This document shows positions 9,349-18,544 of a stretch of 43,739 nucleotides of DNA, one piece after another. How positions within the stretch are numbered: the stretch's first letter is position 1; every line of letters starts with the position of its first letter. This DNA is from Sphingomonadales bacterium (GTDB lineage Bacteria; Pseudomonadota; Alphaproteobacteria; Sphingomonadales; Sphingomonadaceae), in NCBI GenBank assembly GCA_006226685.1, contig SBGG01000077.1, forward strand, positions 1 through 43,739, in the 5' to 3' direction. Made by a program: the position numbers and the translations under genes. The notes under the pieces were generated by a model that worked only from the letters and a program-made list of their open reading frames with translations, did not search any database and was not told where the DNA came from.

Positions 9349-10509
9349 TCAGACAGCGGGCAGAGTACCGTGGATTTCCTCATAGCAGCGCTCGGCAAAA
9401 CGATCGGTCATGCCCGCAATATAATCGCCGACATGGCGGCTGCGCGCCGGTTCGTCCATCTCCGTGGCCGCAACGCGCCACCGCTCGCCCATCAGGTCCG
9501 GCCGCTCCCGATAGGCGGCAAACAGGCCGGTCACGATAGTAGCCGCGCGCTGTGCCTCGGCGAGTTGCGATTCGGCGAGATAGAGATTGGCATACATGAA
9601 CCGCTTCAGATCCCGCTCATGCGCCGCCATTTCATCGGAAAAGGCGATCAGCCGACGCCCCGCCGCCCGCACATCGGTGACGCTTTCCACGCCGGATGCG
9701 GCAATACGGTCCCGGCTCGCGCCAATCAGATCATTGACCATCGCGCCGATCTGGTCACGGATCAGTTCGCGCAGCAATTTTTTCGGTTCGACATCGGAAT
9801 AGCGATCCCGCACCCGATCCCACCCGGCCCGCACAAAGGGAACCTCGCAAATCTGGTCGAGCGTCAGCATCCCCGCGCGCAGCCCGTCATCTATGTCGTG
9901 ATTGTCATAGGCAATATCGTCGGCAATCGCCGCGACCTGCGCCTCCAGCGAAGACCAGCTGTTGAGATCCAGCGGGAACAGCGCGTCGAGTTCCCGCATC
10001 GCCCAGTTAGGATGGCGGACCGGACCATTATGCTTGGCCAGCCCCTCCAGCATATCCCAGCTCAAATTCAGGCCGCGAAACCGCGGATAGGGGCTTTCGA
10101 GCAGCATCAGCATCCGCAGGCAATGGGCATTATGGTCAAAGCCCCCTACCCCATGCATTGCTTCCTTCAGGGCTTCCTCGCCCGCATGGCCGAAAGGCGG
10201 GTGGCCAATATCATGGGCCAGGCACAGCGCCTCGGTCAGATCCTCGTTCAGGCCCAGCACCCGCGCGATGGTTCGTCCGATCTGGGCAACCTCCAGACTG
10301 TGGGTCAGGCGAACGCGGAAATGGTCACCGTCCGGGGCGACGAACACCTGCGTCTTGTGCCGCAAGCGCCGAAAGGCGATCGAGTGGATGATCCGATCCC
10401 GGTCGCGCTGAAAAATATCGCGCGGCCCGCGCGTCTCTCCGCCCGGTTCAGGGTGAAGCCGCCCCCGGCTGTCTTCCGGGCGGCAGGCATAAGGGGCCGG
10501 TGCCGTCAT
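9349..10509 (-). CDS. dgt: Deoxyguanosinetriphosphate triphosphohydrolase-like HD protein
   Basis: This cytosolic HD-superfamily enzyme hydrolyses dNTPs to deoxynucleoside and triphosphate. The metal-binding residues are visible as RLTHSLEVAQIGR (H70), CLAHDIGHPPFGHAGE (H99, D100) and a later IADDIAYDNHDIDDGL. The opening RDIFQRDRDRIIHSIAFRRLRHKTQVF is the typical dNTPase signature. The 386 residues fit the shorter type 2 group. It lies nine bases after the TPR/SPOR gene, so the two probably form an operon. Downstream, the gcv promoter begins almost at its stop codon. Confidence 0.95.
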   Translation of the reverse strand: MTAPAPYACRPEDSRGRLHPEPGGETRGPRDIFQRDRDRIIHSIAFRRLRHKTQVFVAPDGDHFRVRLTHSLEVAQIGRTIARVLGLNEDLTEALCLAHDIGHPPFGHAGEEALKEAMHGVGGFDHNAHCLRMLMLLESPYPRFRGLNLSWDMLEGLAKHNGPVRHPNWAMRELDALFPLDLNSWSSLEAQVAAIADDIAYDNHDIDDGLRAGMLTLDQICEVPFVRAGWDRVRDRYSDVEPKKLLRELIRDQIGAMVNDLIGASRDRIAASGVESVTDVRAAGRRLIAFSDEMAAHERDLKRFMYANLYLAESQLAEAQRAATIVTGLFAAYRERPDLMGERWRVAATEMDEPARSRHVGDYIAGMTDRFAERCYEEIHGTLPAV

Positions 10510-10518
10510 GATAGCCGT

Positions 10519-12327
10519 TCAGTTACCGATCGACCGCACTTCTTCGCCGGCCTCACTGCGCCAGACAAAGGCATCGCTGCCAGCTTTCTTCATATCGGCC
10601 TCAACGGCCTTGGCCCGATCGAGCGAGCGAAACGGCCCGACCACTAGACGCTTGGTGCGTCCATAATCGGCCCACCAGCCATCCTGCTTTGCGAGGACGC
10701 TATGGTCCTTCTTCATGCGTTTCAGCGTGAAAGCGAGTGCCCCGGTATCGCGCCCTGCGCCGATCTGCACCCAGTAGCGCGCGGGATTGTCGGCCAGCCG
10801 TTTCTTCTCCGCATCGGCTTTCGCCTTGGCTTCGGCTTCCGCCTTGCGCCGGGCCTCTTCCTTCCGGGCCTTGGCCTCCGCGGCTTCCCGCGCCTTGCGC
10901 TCGGCCACCTTCATTGCGGCGATCTCGCTCAGGTTGACGGGCACCACATCATGCCGCTTCTCGGCCTCGGGAACCTTGATGTCGGCCATGATATCGGCAA
11001 GCGAACGGGTCGATTCCCCCGGGGCCACAGGCGAGCCTGCATTTACGGCCACGGACGTGGACTGCGGGACCGACGACGATGCCGGGCTTTGCGAGGGGGC
11101 CGGGCTTTGCGAAGGGGCCGTCGCGGCCTTGGCTGCCGAAGCGGCACTGGTCGCGCTTACCGGCAGAGAAGGCCCCTGAACAGCGCGCTGCGTGGGGGGA
11201 GAAGCCGCCACACGAACCGGCGCCCGATTACCGGGCGAGCCGGTCCCGGTCTTTGCCGGGGACGGCATGGCCGGATCGGAGTGCGCAACGCTGCTTGCCG
11301 GGGCGGACGAAGGCGCTGTCGCAGGCAGCGATGGGGGCGGAGCAACCGGCCGGGCGGCGGCAAGACTCTGCCCCGGCGCGACGACGTTCTTCTGATCTGA
11401 ACCTTTCCCGCCGGATGTATCGGACCGGGCCAGCTTCCTGTCCTTCCGGCTCGCTTTTTCACCGGTCTTTTTCCCGGCGGGCGCAACAGCCGCCACGACG
11501 GGTGAAGGCTTGGCCGGGATCGCCGTAGAAGCGACGCGCACATTGACCAGCCCTTCGGGGAACTGCCCCAGATGGACAGCCGCCGCGCGTTGCCCTGGCG
11601 TCAGCATCCCCATACGTTCCATATAGGGCTTGATCGCATCGGCCAGCGCCCTTGGCATGACCCGATCGGTGATCGAGAGCGCTTCCTGTGTGCGGCCGTT
11701 CATCGCCAGAATGAAGGCCCGATCGCGCCATGCCGCCCGGTCATTCTTGTACAAAAGCGGCTCGATCGTCTTTTCCGCCTGTTCGACCTGGCCCGAAATG
11801 CCCAGCGACACCGCATAGCGGCGGATCAGCGTCTGGTTGGTCGGATCGCTTTGCAACGCCGACAGATAATCGCGCTGCGCCCCGGCCTGATTACCGGTCA
11901 GATCGCGCGCCAGCCCCCGGTCGGCGAGCAGCGCCGCATCCGAATAGCCGAGGCCGGATGCCTGTTCCATCAGGCGCAGCCCGTCACCGACCTGCCCCAG
12001 CGCCAGCATCGACCGGCCCAACCCGGCCTTCACCCGGCCATTATTGGGGGAAACATCGTCCGCGCGCCCGAAAAAGCCGACGGCCGAACGCGGATCATCG
12101 AGCTTCAGCGCCGCCTCCCCGGCAGCGATCAGCGCATCGACATTGCGCGGCGAGGTCGCCAGCGTCGACATCGCATTGGCAAGCGCTCTGCCCGCGTCGC
12201 TGCCCTGTAATTCCATTTGCGATGCGGCGGCCGCGCCATGCCCGGTCTGGGCCTGAACGGAAAAAGGCAGGAACATTCCGGCCAGCAAAGCAATGCGGCC
12301 GGAAGAAAAATGAAGCAAAACAGTCAT
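10519..12327 (-). CDS. Secreted TPR- and SPOR-domain protein
   Basis: This 602-residue exported protein begins with a signal peptide (about residues 1–27, ending FSVQAQ). Residues 40–215 look like tetratricopeptide repeats (for example DALIAAGEAALKLDDPRSAVGFFGRADD). Then comes a long Ala/Pro/Ser linker, a Lys/Glu/Ala-rich helix (about 470–515), and a C-terminal SPOR domain (YWVQIGAGRD through FVWRSEAGEEVRSIGN). SPOR domains bind peptidoglycan stripped of stem peptides at division sites, so a role at the septum or in wall remodelling is likely. It lies just past ftsZ, separated by a hairpin. The start lacks a strong ribosome binding site but is the only one that retains the signal peptide. Confidence 0.85.
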   Translation of the reverse strand: MTVLLHFSSGRIALLAGMFLPFSVQAQTGHGAAAASQMELQGSDAGRALANAMSTLATSPRNVDALIAAGEAALKLDDPRSAVGFFGRADDVSPNNGRVKAGLGRSMLALGQVGDGLRLMEQASGLGYSDAALLADRGLARDLTGNQAGAQRDYLSALQSDPTNQTLIRRYAVSLGISGQVEQAEKTIEPLLYKNDRAAWRDRAFILAMNGRTQEALSITDRVMPRALADAIKPYMERMGMLTPGQRAAAVHLGQFPEGLVNVRVASTAIPAKPSPVVAAVAPAGKKTGEKASRKDRKLARSDTSGGKGSDQKNVVAPGQSLAAARPVAPPPSLPATAPSSAPASSVAHSDPAMPSPAKTGTGSPGNRAPVRVAASPPTQRAVQGPSLPVSATSAASAAKAATAPSQSPAPSQSPASSSVPQSTSVAVNAGSPVAPGESTRSLADIMADIKVPEAEKRHDVVPVNLSEIAAMKVAERKAREAAEAKARKEEARRKAEAEAKAKADAEKKRLADNPARYWVQIGAGRDTGALAFTLKRMKKDHSVLAKQDGWWADYGRTKRLVVGPFRSLDRAKAVEADMKKAGSDAFVWRSEAGEEVRSIGN

Positions 12328-12482
12328 GACATCAGGAACCCAGCGATTCTTTCGATTGCACTATCACCAGAACCGCCACCTTCCCTATTTCTCCTTGATG
12401 ATTCCAGCGCGTTTCCCGGTCCTGTCACCGTGATCGTTCGCCGGAACCGTCCAGACATGCGCCGGAACCGCAAGGGCCATGT

Positions 12483-12506
12483 CCGGGGCATGTTTTCATG
12501 CCCCGG
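12483..12506 (-). terminator. Hairpin after ftsZ, probable dcw terminator
   Basis: A perfect 10-bp stem (CCGGGGCATG at 12483–12492 against CATGCCCCGG at 12497–12506) with a four-base loop begins 15 bases past the ftsZ stop. It lacks a T-run on the minus strand, so termination may need Rho or may be partial. The remaining 150 bases up to the TPR/SPOR gene show nothing else I can name. Confidence 0.6.
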
Positions 12507-12521
12507 CACACCCAGATCGAC

Positions 12522-14012
12522 TTACTGATTGCCCTGACGGTTCAGGAACTGCGGAAAGCTGGCGATGGTGGAATTATTGTCTTCTTCATCCTCATCGGCA
12601 GCATTGTTCTTGCCAAAGCCGCGCGAAAGGCCGGACATGCGCTCAAACAACGTACCGCCGCCCGTAAGGCGAGATGCCGCCGGTTTGGATGCCAGCGGGG
12701 ACCGCTTCTCCACGCCTTCCGCCTTAGCGTCATTGCCCAGCAACAATTCGTCCTCACCGCCGATATCGTCGAAACGCGCAACCGGACGAGGCGGCTCGGC
12801 AGGTTTGGGCGCCGGAGCAGCGGCCGGTGCCTGTGCTTCGACCGGAGCTTCGGTCCCGCCCAGATCCATCGGTTCCTGATCGACCGCGGGCTGTTCGACG
12901 ACCGGCGGAGGCGCAAAAGAGCGCTCCGCGGGAGCAGCCGGAACTTCGGGCGCGGGAGCCGGGGCTTCTGCTATAGGCGCAACCTCCTGCGTCTGAGGAC
13001 GACTGGCGAAGCTGAACGGCTGCGCGGCCGGAGTCGCGCTGCTGCCTTCGCTCTCGATACCGGTCGCAACGACCGACACGCGGATCTTGCCATCCAGATC
13101 CGGGTTGAACGCCGAACCCCAGATGATGTTCGCATCGGGATCCACCAGTTCACGGATATGGTTGGCGGCCTCATCGACCTCCATCAGGCGCATATCCTCA
13201 CCGCCGGTGATCGAGACGATAACGCCCTTGGCGCCCTTCATCGACACACCGTCGAGCAGCGGATTGGCGATCGCCTTTTCGGCAGCGGCCAGCGCGCGCC
13301 CGTCGCCATCGGCCTCGCCCGTACCCATCATTGCCTTGCCCATTTCCCCCATCACCGAACGCACGTCGGCGAAATCGAGGTTGATGAGGCCCGGCATCAC
13401 CATGAGGTCGGTGATACCGCGCACGCCCTGCTGCAGCACCTCGTCCGCCATCAGGAACGCTTCCTTGAAGGTGGTATTGGGGTTGGCGACCAGGAACAGA
13501 TTCTGGTTGGGGATGACGATCAGCGTATCGACATGCTTCTGCAGCTCCTCGATACCGGTGTCGGCGGAGCGGGAACGGCGGGACCCTTCGAACGTGAACG
13601 GCTTGGTCACGACGCCGACGGTCAATATACCCTTGTCGCGCGCCGCCTTCGCGATGACCGGTGCGGCGCCGGTACCGGTGCCGCCGCCCATGCCCGCGGC
13701 GATGAAGCACATATGCGCGCCTTCCAGCGCCTGCTCCACCGAATTGATCGTTTCCTCGGCGGCGGCGCGACCGATTTCCGGACGCGACCCGGCGCCAAGG
13801 CCTTCGGTAATGCGGGGGCCCAGCTGGATACGCCGCTCGGCCGGCGACGCGTTCAGCGCCTGCGCGTCGGTATTGGCGACGATGAAGTCCACACCCTCAA
13901 CCTGAGCGGCGATCATGTTGGCAATAGCGTTGCCACCGGCGCCACCGACACCGATCACGGTGATGCGCGGTTTCAATTCGTCGACAAGCGGCGGTCCGAT
14001 TTCAATGCTCAT
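12522..14012 (-). CDS. ftsZ: Cell division GTPase FtsZ
   Basis: This tubulin-like GTPase polymerises into the Z ring at midcell. The tubulin signature [10 protein letters not shown] lies at about residues 109–118, the N-terminal GVGGAGGNA loop at 21–29, and the catalytic T7 region [14 protein letters not shown] further on. A long, disordered, Pro/Ala-rich linker (about 320–470) leads to an acidic stretch and a C-terminal tail, [13 protein letters not shown], which resembles the FtsA/ZipA-binding peptide. The 496 residues are typical for alphaproteobacteria. GGAGGAG stands about six bases before the ATG. It is the last gene of the dcw cluster and has its own 164-base upstream gap, suggesting a separate promoter. 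Confidence 0.98.
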   Translation of the reverse strand: MSIEIGPPLVDELKPRITVIGVGGAGGNAIANMIAAQVEGVDFIVANTDAQALNASPAERRIQLGPRITEGLGAGSRPEIGRAAAEETINSVEQALEGAHMCFIAAGMGGGTGTGAAPVIAKAARDKGILTVGVVTKPFTFEGSRRSRSADTGIEELQKHVDTLIVIPNQNLFLVANPNTTFKEAFLMADEVLQQGVRGITDLMVMPGLINLDFADVRSVMGEMGKAMMGTGEADGDGRALAAAEKAIANPLLDGVSMKGAKGVIVSITGGEDMRLMEVDEAANHIRELVDPDANIIWGSAFNPDLDGKIRVSVVATGIESEGSSATPAAQPFSFASRPQTQEVAPIAEAPAPAPEVPAAPAERSFAPPPVVEQPAVDQEPMDLGGTEAPVEAQAPAAAPAPKPAEPPRPVARFDDIGGEDELLLGNDAKAEGVEKRSPLASKPAASRLTGGGTLFERMSGLSRGFGKNNAADEDEEDNNSTIASFPQFLNRQGNQ

Positions 14013-14101
14013 ATATCTGCTCCTCCGGGTCGAGGCCCCAACCCTGAATTACTGCCCTCATAGTGCCGCGCGGGCATATGCTTCTCTTCTTCTTCATGCA
14101 C

Positions 14102-14132
14102 GAGATGAGATGGCAATTCATCTCCTTTTTTT
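14102..14132 (+). terminator. Terminator-like hairpin facing the ftsA–ftsZ gap
   Basis: Read on the plus strand, GAGATGA (14102–14108) pairs with TCATCTC (14118–14124) and is followed by C and seven T residues (14126–14132). This is the form of an intrinsic terminator, but no plus-strand gene precedes it. It would act on antisense transcripts crossing ftsZ. The stem is only 7 bp. Confidence 0.4.
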
Positions 14133-14150
14133 AACCAAAAACTCCTGACC

Positions 14151-14180
14151 ATGATTGTCGGCTATCATCGCGCTGTTCAA
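14151..14180 (-). promoter_or_regulatory. Candidate ftsZ promoter
   Basis: On the minus strand TTGAAC (14180–14175, overlapping the ftsA stop) is followed after 18 bases by AATCAT (14156–14151). This matches a sigma-70 promoter moderately and sits 140 bases before the ftsZ start. It is offered as a candidate only. Confidence 0.3.
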
Positions 14181-15439
14181 TAGTTCGCCTTTACCACATT
14201 CACCACCCGGCGCCACCAGCCGAGCGGACTGTTGGAATCGGCCGGTCTCACTCCACCCCCCGCATGACGAATATCAAGCGGCCGCACCTGCCCGTAGAGC
14301 GCCAGGCCAGCCAATGTCGCAAATGCCGGGCCACTATGTGCCTCCGGTAAAGCCGCCAGTCCGCGCGGGCGGCCGATCCGCACCGTGCGGCCCAGCGCGC
14401 CCTGCGCATAATCGGCTATGCCCTTCATCTCCGCACCACCGCCGGTCAGCACGACCTGACGCCCCGCCGGTGCGTTGAAACCAAGCTGCCCCAATGCTTC
14501 ATTGACCTTCGCCATGATCTGGTTGAGCCGTTCGCAGATGACCGACACCAGCGCCGCGCGGGTGATGCGCCCGCCGTCACTGCGCTCCCCTTCGGCCACA
14601 TTGGGAACAATCTCGATCATCTCCCGGAAATCGCGCGGATTTTGCATCGCCGATCCATAGAAGCATTTGACCCGCTCGGCCTGGCTGCGGCGAATGCCGA
14701 AGGCGGAGGCAATATCATCGGTAATGTCCGCCGCACCCATCGCAATGCTCTGCATACCGAGCAGCATACCCCCCGCATAAACCGACACATTGGTGACGCC
14801 CGCGCCGATTTCGACCAGCGCGACGCCCAGTTCGCGCTCTTCCTCGGTGAGGCAGGCCATGCCTGTCGCCACCGGGGCCGCGACAATGGCGTTCACATCG
14901 AGATAGGCCCCGCGCACGCACAATTCCATATTGGCGATCGGCGCCCCATCGGACAGCACGACATGAATATCGACGCCCAGCCGGTCGGCATGCATGCCCT
15001 CGGGCCGCTTCACTCCCTCGGTGCCGTTGATGACGAAACAAGCGGGCTGGGCGTGGAGAATGACCTTGCCGCCCGGATCGATGCTGTCGCGACCGATTTC
15101 CAGCAATTCGTCCATATCGCGCCGATCGACACGCACACCGCCCAGCGGACGATCGACCGAGACGATATCGCTGATGAGGTTCCCGCCGGAAAAACCGACC
15201 CAGACATCTTCGATGTTGCTGCCCGCGACCCGTTCGGCCTGCTCGACCGTTTCACGAATCGCCATTTCGGTGCGTTCCATGTCGACGATGAAGCCGCGCC
15301 GCACGCCGCGGCTTTCCCGCTGGCCGGTGCCGAGCACTTCCAGCTCGCCGGCATCGTTGACGGCAGCGATCAGCGCGGAAATCTTCCACGAACCGATATC
15401 GATCACAGTGATGAGCTGACGGGTTTTAGGTGGCGCCAT
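14177..15439 (-). CDS. ftsA: Cell division protein FtsA
   Basis: This actin-like ATPase tethers FtsZ filaments to the membrane and recruits later divisome proteins. The phosphate-1 motif VIDIGSWKISALIA at residues 13–26, the 1C-domain region and the later VLTGGGAEMKGI adenosine motif are present. The C-terminus ends in RRVVNVVKANY, compatible with the amphipathic membrane helix. The length of 420 residues is normal. The start lies four bases after the ftsQ stop. Three genes in a row (ftsQ, ftsA, ftsZ) keep the order seen in most proteobacteria. Confidence 0.97.
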   Translation of the reverse strand: MAPPKTRQLITVIDIGSWKISALIAAVNDAGELEVLGTGQRESRGVRRGFIVDMERTEMAIRETVEQAERVAGSNIEDVWVGFSGGNLISDIVSVDRPLGGVRVDRRDMDELLEIGRDSIDPGGKVILHAQPACFVINGTEGVKRPEGMHADRLGVDIHVVLSDGAPIANMELCVRGAYLDVNAIVAAPVATGMACLTEEERELGVALVEIGAGVTNVSVYAGGMLLGMQSIAMGAADITDDIASAFGIRRSQAERVKCFYGSAMQNPRDFREMIEIVPNVAEGERSDGGRITRAALVSVICERLNQIMAKVNEALGQLGFNAPAGRQVVLTGGGAEMKGIADYAQGALGRTVRIGRPRGLAALPEAHSGPAFATLAGLALYGQVRPLDIRHAGGGVRPADSNSPLGWWRRVVNVVKANY

Positions 15440-15443
15440 CGCT

Positions 15444-16478
15444 TCAGCCCTGCTCCCCGCCGCCGGTCACAGCCCGACCTTTGTTACCGCTGCCCCCATC
15501 CTTTTCGTCCGTTGCGCGATCCGACACATTCCCCGGCTCATCCCCGGACGGCATGCTCACAGGAGAGATCATTCCCCCGCCCGACGATTGGGTTTCCGCG
15601 CTCCCTTTGGGCAGGCGCAGGATGAATTTGTCGGGATCGCGCATATCGAAGCGGGTTATTCCCCGGCCCAGCAGCCGGTTAATGCCATCCAGCCGGGCAA
15701 AATTGACGAGAGCCGCCGCAGCCTGCTCATCCCCTTCGGGCAACAACAGGGTTTCACCGGATTGAAAGCGGAGATCCCAGCGACGATTACCGACCCATGT
15801 CGCGCCCGCCAGAAGCGGCTTCAACGCAGGCGCCGCCTCCATCAGCCGGGCCAGACGATCCGCCTGCCGGTTTGCATCGGTGCCGACCAGCAACGGCAGA
15901 TCCGGCATCCCCTCGCGCGATACCGGTTCCAGCACCACGCCGCCCGCATCGATCAGCGCAAGCTTGCCCTCATGCTGCCACACGGCGGCAGGTTTGCGCT
16001 CCACGATGTCGACGACCAGTGTATCGGGCAGGCGGCGCGAAATGCGTGCATCGCTGACCCAGGACAGATGCATGATCTCTTCCCGTACCTTGCCGAGATC
16101 GACATTCAGCATCGATCGATCCACCTGCCCCAGCGCAATCGCATAGACCGCCATCTCATCCATTCGCTGGGTGCCGTGCACCTCGACCTTTTCGACCTGA
16201 TAGCCGGCCCGGGCCGCCCATTCGGCCAGCTCCATATGCGCCATGGCAGGCAAGCCGAAGAAACGCGCCACACCCCAGAAAGCGAGCAGCACAAGCGCCG
16301 CAATCGCCCACGCCATCCCCCGCCGCACCGTCGCCCTGCCGATGGGCAGGTAAGACAGCCATAATTCCAGCCCGGATCGCGCCCGCACAGCGCCCCGGCG
16401 CGCGCGCACCGTCGCTTTCGCCGGCTCCCTGACCGACAGGCGGCTGGTGCCGCCGCGACGGATGCGCGCCTGCGTCAC
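15444..16478 (-). CDS. ftsQ: Cell division protein FtsQ
   Basis: This bitopic divisome protein links the FtsZ/FtsA ring to FtsW/FtsI. A basic cytoplasmic tail (residues 1–50, Arg-rich) precedes one membrane helix (about 56–75, AIAALVLLAFWGVARFFGL). A POTRA domain follows (YQVEKVEVHGTQRMDEMAVYAIAL), then the FtsQ/DivIB domain with SDARISRRLPDTLVVDIVERKPAAVWQ. A Ser/Gly-rich tail closes the protein. Translation starts at a GTG that overlaps the ddl stop (GTGA). At 344 residues it is longer than the E. coli form because of both tails, as is usual in alphaproteobacteria. Confidence 0.95.
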   Translation of the reverse strand: MTQARIRRGGTSRLSVREPAKATVRARRGAVRARSGLELWLSYLPIGRATVRRGMAWAIAALVLLAFWGVARFFGLPAMAHMELAEWAARAGYQVEKVEVHGTQRMDEMAVYAIALGQVDRSMLNVDLGKVREEIMHLSWVSDARISRRLPDTLVVDIVERKPAAVWQHEGKLALIDAGGVVLEPVSREGMPDLPLLVGTDANRQADRLARLMEAAPALKPLLAGATWVGNRRWDLRFQSGETLLLPEGDEQAAAALVNFARLDGINRLLGRGITRFDMRDPDKFILRLPKGSAETQSSGGGMISPVSMPSGDEPGNVSDRATDEKDGGSGNKGRAVTGGGEQG

Positions 16479-17398
16479 AGCGCCTCCGCGACGATACGCT
16501 CGACCAGCTCGGCATAATCAATGCCAAGCTTGCGCGCCTGCTCGGGCACGAGGCTGAGCGGCGTCATGCCCGGCTGGGTATTGACCTCCAGCAGGTAAAG
16601 CCCGTCAATGCCGCGTTCGTCATCCCAGCGGAAATCGGACCGGGACGTCCCCCGACACCCCAGCAGCCTGTGTGCGCGCAGGGCGATATCCTTGCAGGCC
16701 TCCGCTATTTCATCGGGAATGTCCGCCGGGCAGACATGCTCGGTCATGCCGTCAGTATATTTGGCATCGAAATCATAAAAGCCCGATTTGGGCCGCAATT
16801 CGGTGACCAGCAACGCCTCGTCCCCCATGACCGCCGTCGTCAGTTCCCGCCCGCGAATATAGGGTTCGGCCAGCAGATGATCGAAATGCCGCCACGGTCC
16901 CTCTACCTCGCGGCCGATCGGGGAGCCGTAATTGCCTTCCGCCGTCACGATCGCGACACCGACCGAGCTGCCCTCATTGACCGGCTTCAGCACATAAGGA
17001 CGCGGCAACGGATCGCCCGCATAAAGGCTTTCGCTCTCCACCACATGACCGCCGGGCATCGGAATGCCCTCGGGCACCAGCACCTTCTTGGTCAGTTCCT
17101 TGTCGATGGCGACCACCGACGTCGTCAGGCCCGAATGGGTATATTTGATCCCCATCAGGTCCATCATCCCCTGCACCGTGCCATCCTCGCCCGGTACGCC
17201 GTGCAGCGCGTTGAACACGATATCGGCTTTGGCTTCGGCCAGACGCATTGCGACATCGCGGTCCATGTCGATCCGCGTCACCTTGTGCCCGCGCGATTCC
17301 AGCGCCTTGGCGACGCCCTCCCCGCTCGACAGCGAAACCGACCGTTCCGACGACCAGCCGCCCATCAGCACCGCGACATGCCAGGGGCCACGGCTCAT
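16475..17398 (-). CDS. ddl: D-alanine–D-alanine ligase
   Basis: This cytosolic ATP-grasp enzyme makes the D-Ala-D-Ala dipeptide used by MurF. The N-terminal VLMGGWSSERSVSLSSG motif, the central RPYVLKPVNEGSSVGV block and the C-terminal LYLLEVNTQPGMTPLSLVPEQA segment are all diagnostic. I place the start at 17398 because its ATG overlaps the murB stop (ATGA). It gives a 307-residue protein, the usual size, whereas a 15-residue longer frame runs back into murB without a better ribosome binding site. Its own stop overlaps the ftsQ GTG. Confidence 0.96.
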   Translation of the reverse strand: MSRGPWHVAVLMGGWSSERSVSLSSGEGVAKALESRGHKVTRIDMDRDVAMRLAEAKADIVFNALHGVPGEDGTVQGMMDLMGIKYTHSGLTTSVVAIDKELTKKVLVPEGIPMPGGHVVESESLYAGDPLPRPYVLKPVNEGSSVGVAIVTAEGNYGSPIGREVEGPWRHFDHLLAEPYIRGRELTTAVMGDEALLVTELRPKSGFYDFDAKYTDGMTEHVCPADIPDEIAEACKDIALRAHRLLGCRGTSRSDFRWDDERGIDGLYLLEVNTQPGMTPLSLVPEQARKLGIDYAELVERIVAEAL

Positions 17399-18333
17399 GC
17401 CTGTCTGTCCTGTGGCGATGTCCCCACCCGTCTGATTTCCCATTCCAGTTCTATTCCACTTTTATCCCTGACGCGCCTGCGGACTTCCTCGCCCAGCGCC
17501 TCTATGTCGGCCGATGTCGCCTCACCGGTGTTGATGAGGAAATTGGTGTGTTTCTCGCTCACCTGCGCACCGCCCAGCATCAGCCCCCGGCACCCGGCCT
17601 CATCGACCAGCGCCCAGGCCTTGTGGCCCGGAGGGTTCTTGAAGGTCGATCCGCCGGTGCGGCTGCGCAGCGGCTGCGCCGCCTCGCGCTCCGCCGCGAT
17701 CCGGTCCATCTCCGCCTGTATCGCCGCCGGTTCGCCCGGTTCGCCACGGAAGGTGGCGGAAAGGACGATACTCCCCTCCGGCAATTCGCTGTGGCGATAG
17801 CTATATCCGAGCGCCTCGACGGGAAGCGTCACCCGCTCGCCGGAACGCAGCACGACATCGCATTCGACCAATATGTCCTTCACCTCGCGCCCATAGGCCC
17901 CGCCGTTCATGCGGACGAAACCGCCGACCGTTCCGGGAATGGAACGCAGAAACTCAAGGCCTTTTATCCCGGCATCGCGCGCCGCCGAGGATACGGCAAT
18001 GCCGCTCGCCCCGCCGCCGCAACGCAGGGTCAGCGGCGCTATCTGCTCGACCTTGCCGCAGGCCTTGCCGAGCCGCACCACCACACCCGGCACGCCGCCG
18101 TCGCGAATGATGAGGTTGGACCCCAGCCCGAGTGCCATCACCGGCACATCGGCAGGCAGGTCGCGCAAAAAGGCGGCGACGTCATCGGCATCGGCGGGCT
18201 CGAACAACCATTGGGCCGCCCCGCCCGATTTGAACCAGACGAGCGGCGCCAGCGGCGCACCAGCCGTCAGCCTGCCGCGCACAGGCGGCAGGTCAGAGGA
18301 TATGTTGGTGGCACCGGCACCGGCCCCGTCCAT
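17395..18333 (-). CDS. murB: UDP-N-acetylenolpyruvoylglucosamine reductase
   Basis: This FAD enzyme reduces UDP-GlcNAc-enolpyruvate to UDP-MurNAc with NADPH. FAD-binding segments (VMALGLGSNLIIRDGG, about 66–80; SIPGTVGGFVRMNGGAYG, 131–148) and the proton-donor serine in GGSTFKNP (about S229) are present, as is the C-terminal IELEWEIRRVG. The type without the long insertion of E. coli MurB fits this length. The start at 18333 is supported by AAGGA upstream and by the 13-base gap after the 65-residue gene; a longer frame would run back through most of that gene. The stop overlaps ddl (ATGA). Confidence 0.96.
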   Translation of the reverse strand: MDGAGAGATNISSDLPPVRGRLTAGAPLAPLVWFKSGGAAQWLFEPADADDVAAFLRDLPADVPVMALGLGSNLIIRDGGVPGVVVRLGKACGKVEQIAPLTLRCGGGASGIAVSSAARDAGIKGLEFLRSIPGTVGGFVRMNGGAYGREVKDILVECDVVLRSGERVTLPVEALGYSYRHSELPEGSIVLSATFRGEPGEPAAIQAEMDRIAAEREAAQPLRSRTGGSTFKNPPGHKAWALVDEAGCRGLMLGGAQVSEKHTNFLINTGEATSADIEALGEEVRRRVRDKSGIELEWEIRRVGTSPQDRQA

Positions 18334-18346
18334 TATTGTCCGTTCC

Positions 18347-18544
18347 TTATTTCTTGTGGCCCCACATCGACATCCAGGTCTGCCACGCATGGACATTGGC
18401 ATCCGCGACCTTCTTCGCCGCGTCGAGCGCATGATCGAAATTCTCGCTCATGCCCATCAGCTTCGAAGCCGCGTCAAGCTGCGCCTTCTGCGCCGCCATC
18501 ATCTGGTCCTGCATCATTTTCCAGGCCGTAAAGGGATCGCTCAT
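18347..18544 (-). CDS. 65-residue protein of unknown function in the dcw cluster
   Basis: This small gene lies between murC and murB. Its ATG overlaps the murC stop (ATGA), and a 13-base gap separates it from murB, so it is almost certainly translated with the cluster. The product is soluble-looking, rich in Met, Ala, Gln and Trp, and predicted to be one or two amphipathic helices (for example [18 protein letters not shown]), with a tryptophan-rich end ([14 protein letters not shown]). It has no signal peptide or membrane segment. The heptad-like Ala/Leu pattern recalls phasin or PhaE-type helices, but that is only a resemblance. I do not recognise the family. Confidence 0.75.
   Translation of the reverse strand: MSDPFTAWKMMQDQMMAAQKAQLDAASKLMGMSENFDHALDAAKKVADANVHAWQTWMSMWGHKK

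Noticed and set aside
9089..9385. Overlapping short frames on both strands between gcvT and dgt
   Set aside because: The sequence is explained by the tandem glycine riboswitch and its promoter; the frames show no coding-like composition.
12324..12509. 61-codon minus-strand frame whose stop overlaps the start of the TPR/SPOR gene
   Set aside because: It begins inside the hairpin after ftsZ, lacks a ribosome binding site and is Arg-rich; the overlap is probably chance.
12960..13020. Repeat-like Pro/Ala codons in the ftsZ linker that look like a tandem repeat
   Set aside because: They are the normal low-complexity disordered linker of FtsZ, not a regular DNA repeat.
17248..18531. Plus-strand open frame of 427 codons
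   Set aside because: Antisense to ddl, murB and the 65-residue gene, with low-complexity Arg/Pro/Ala composition.
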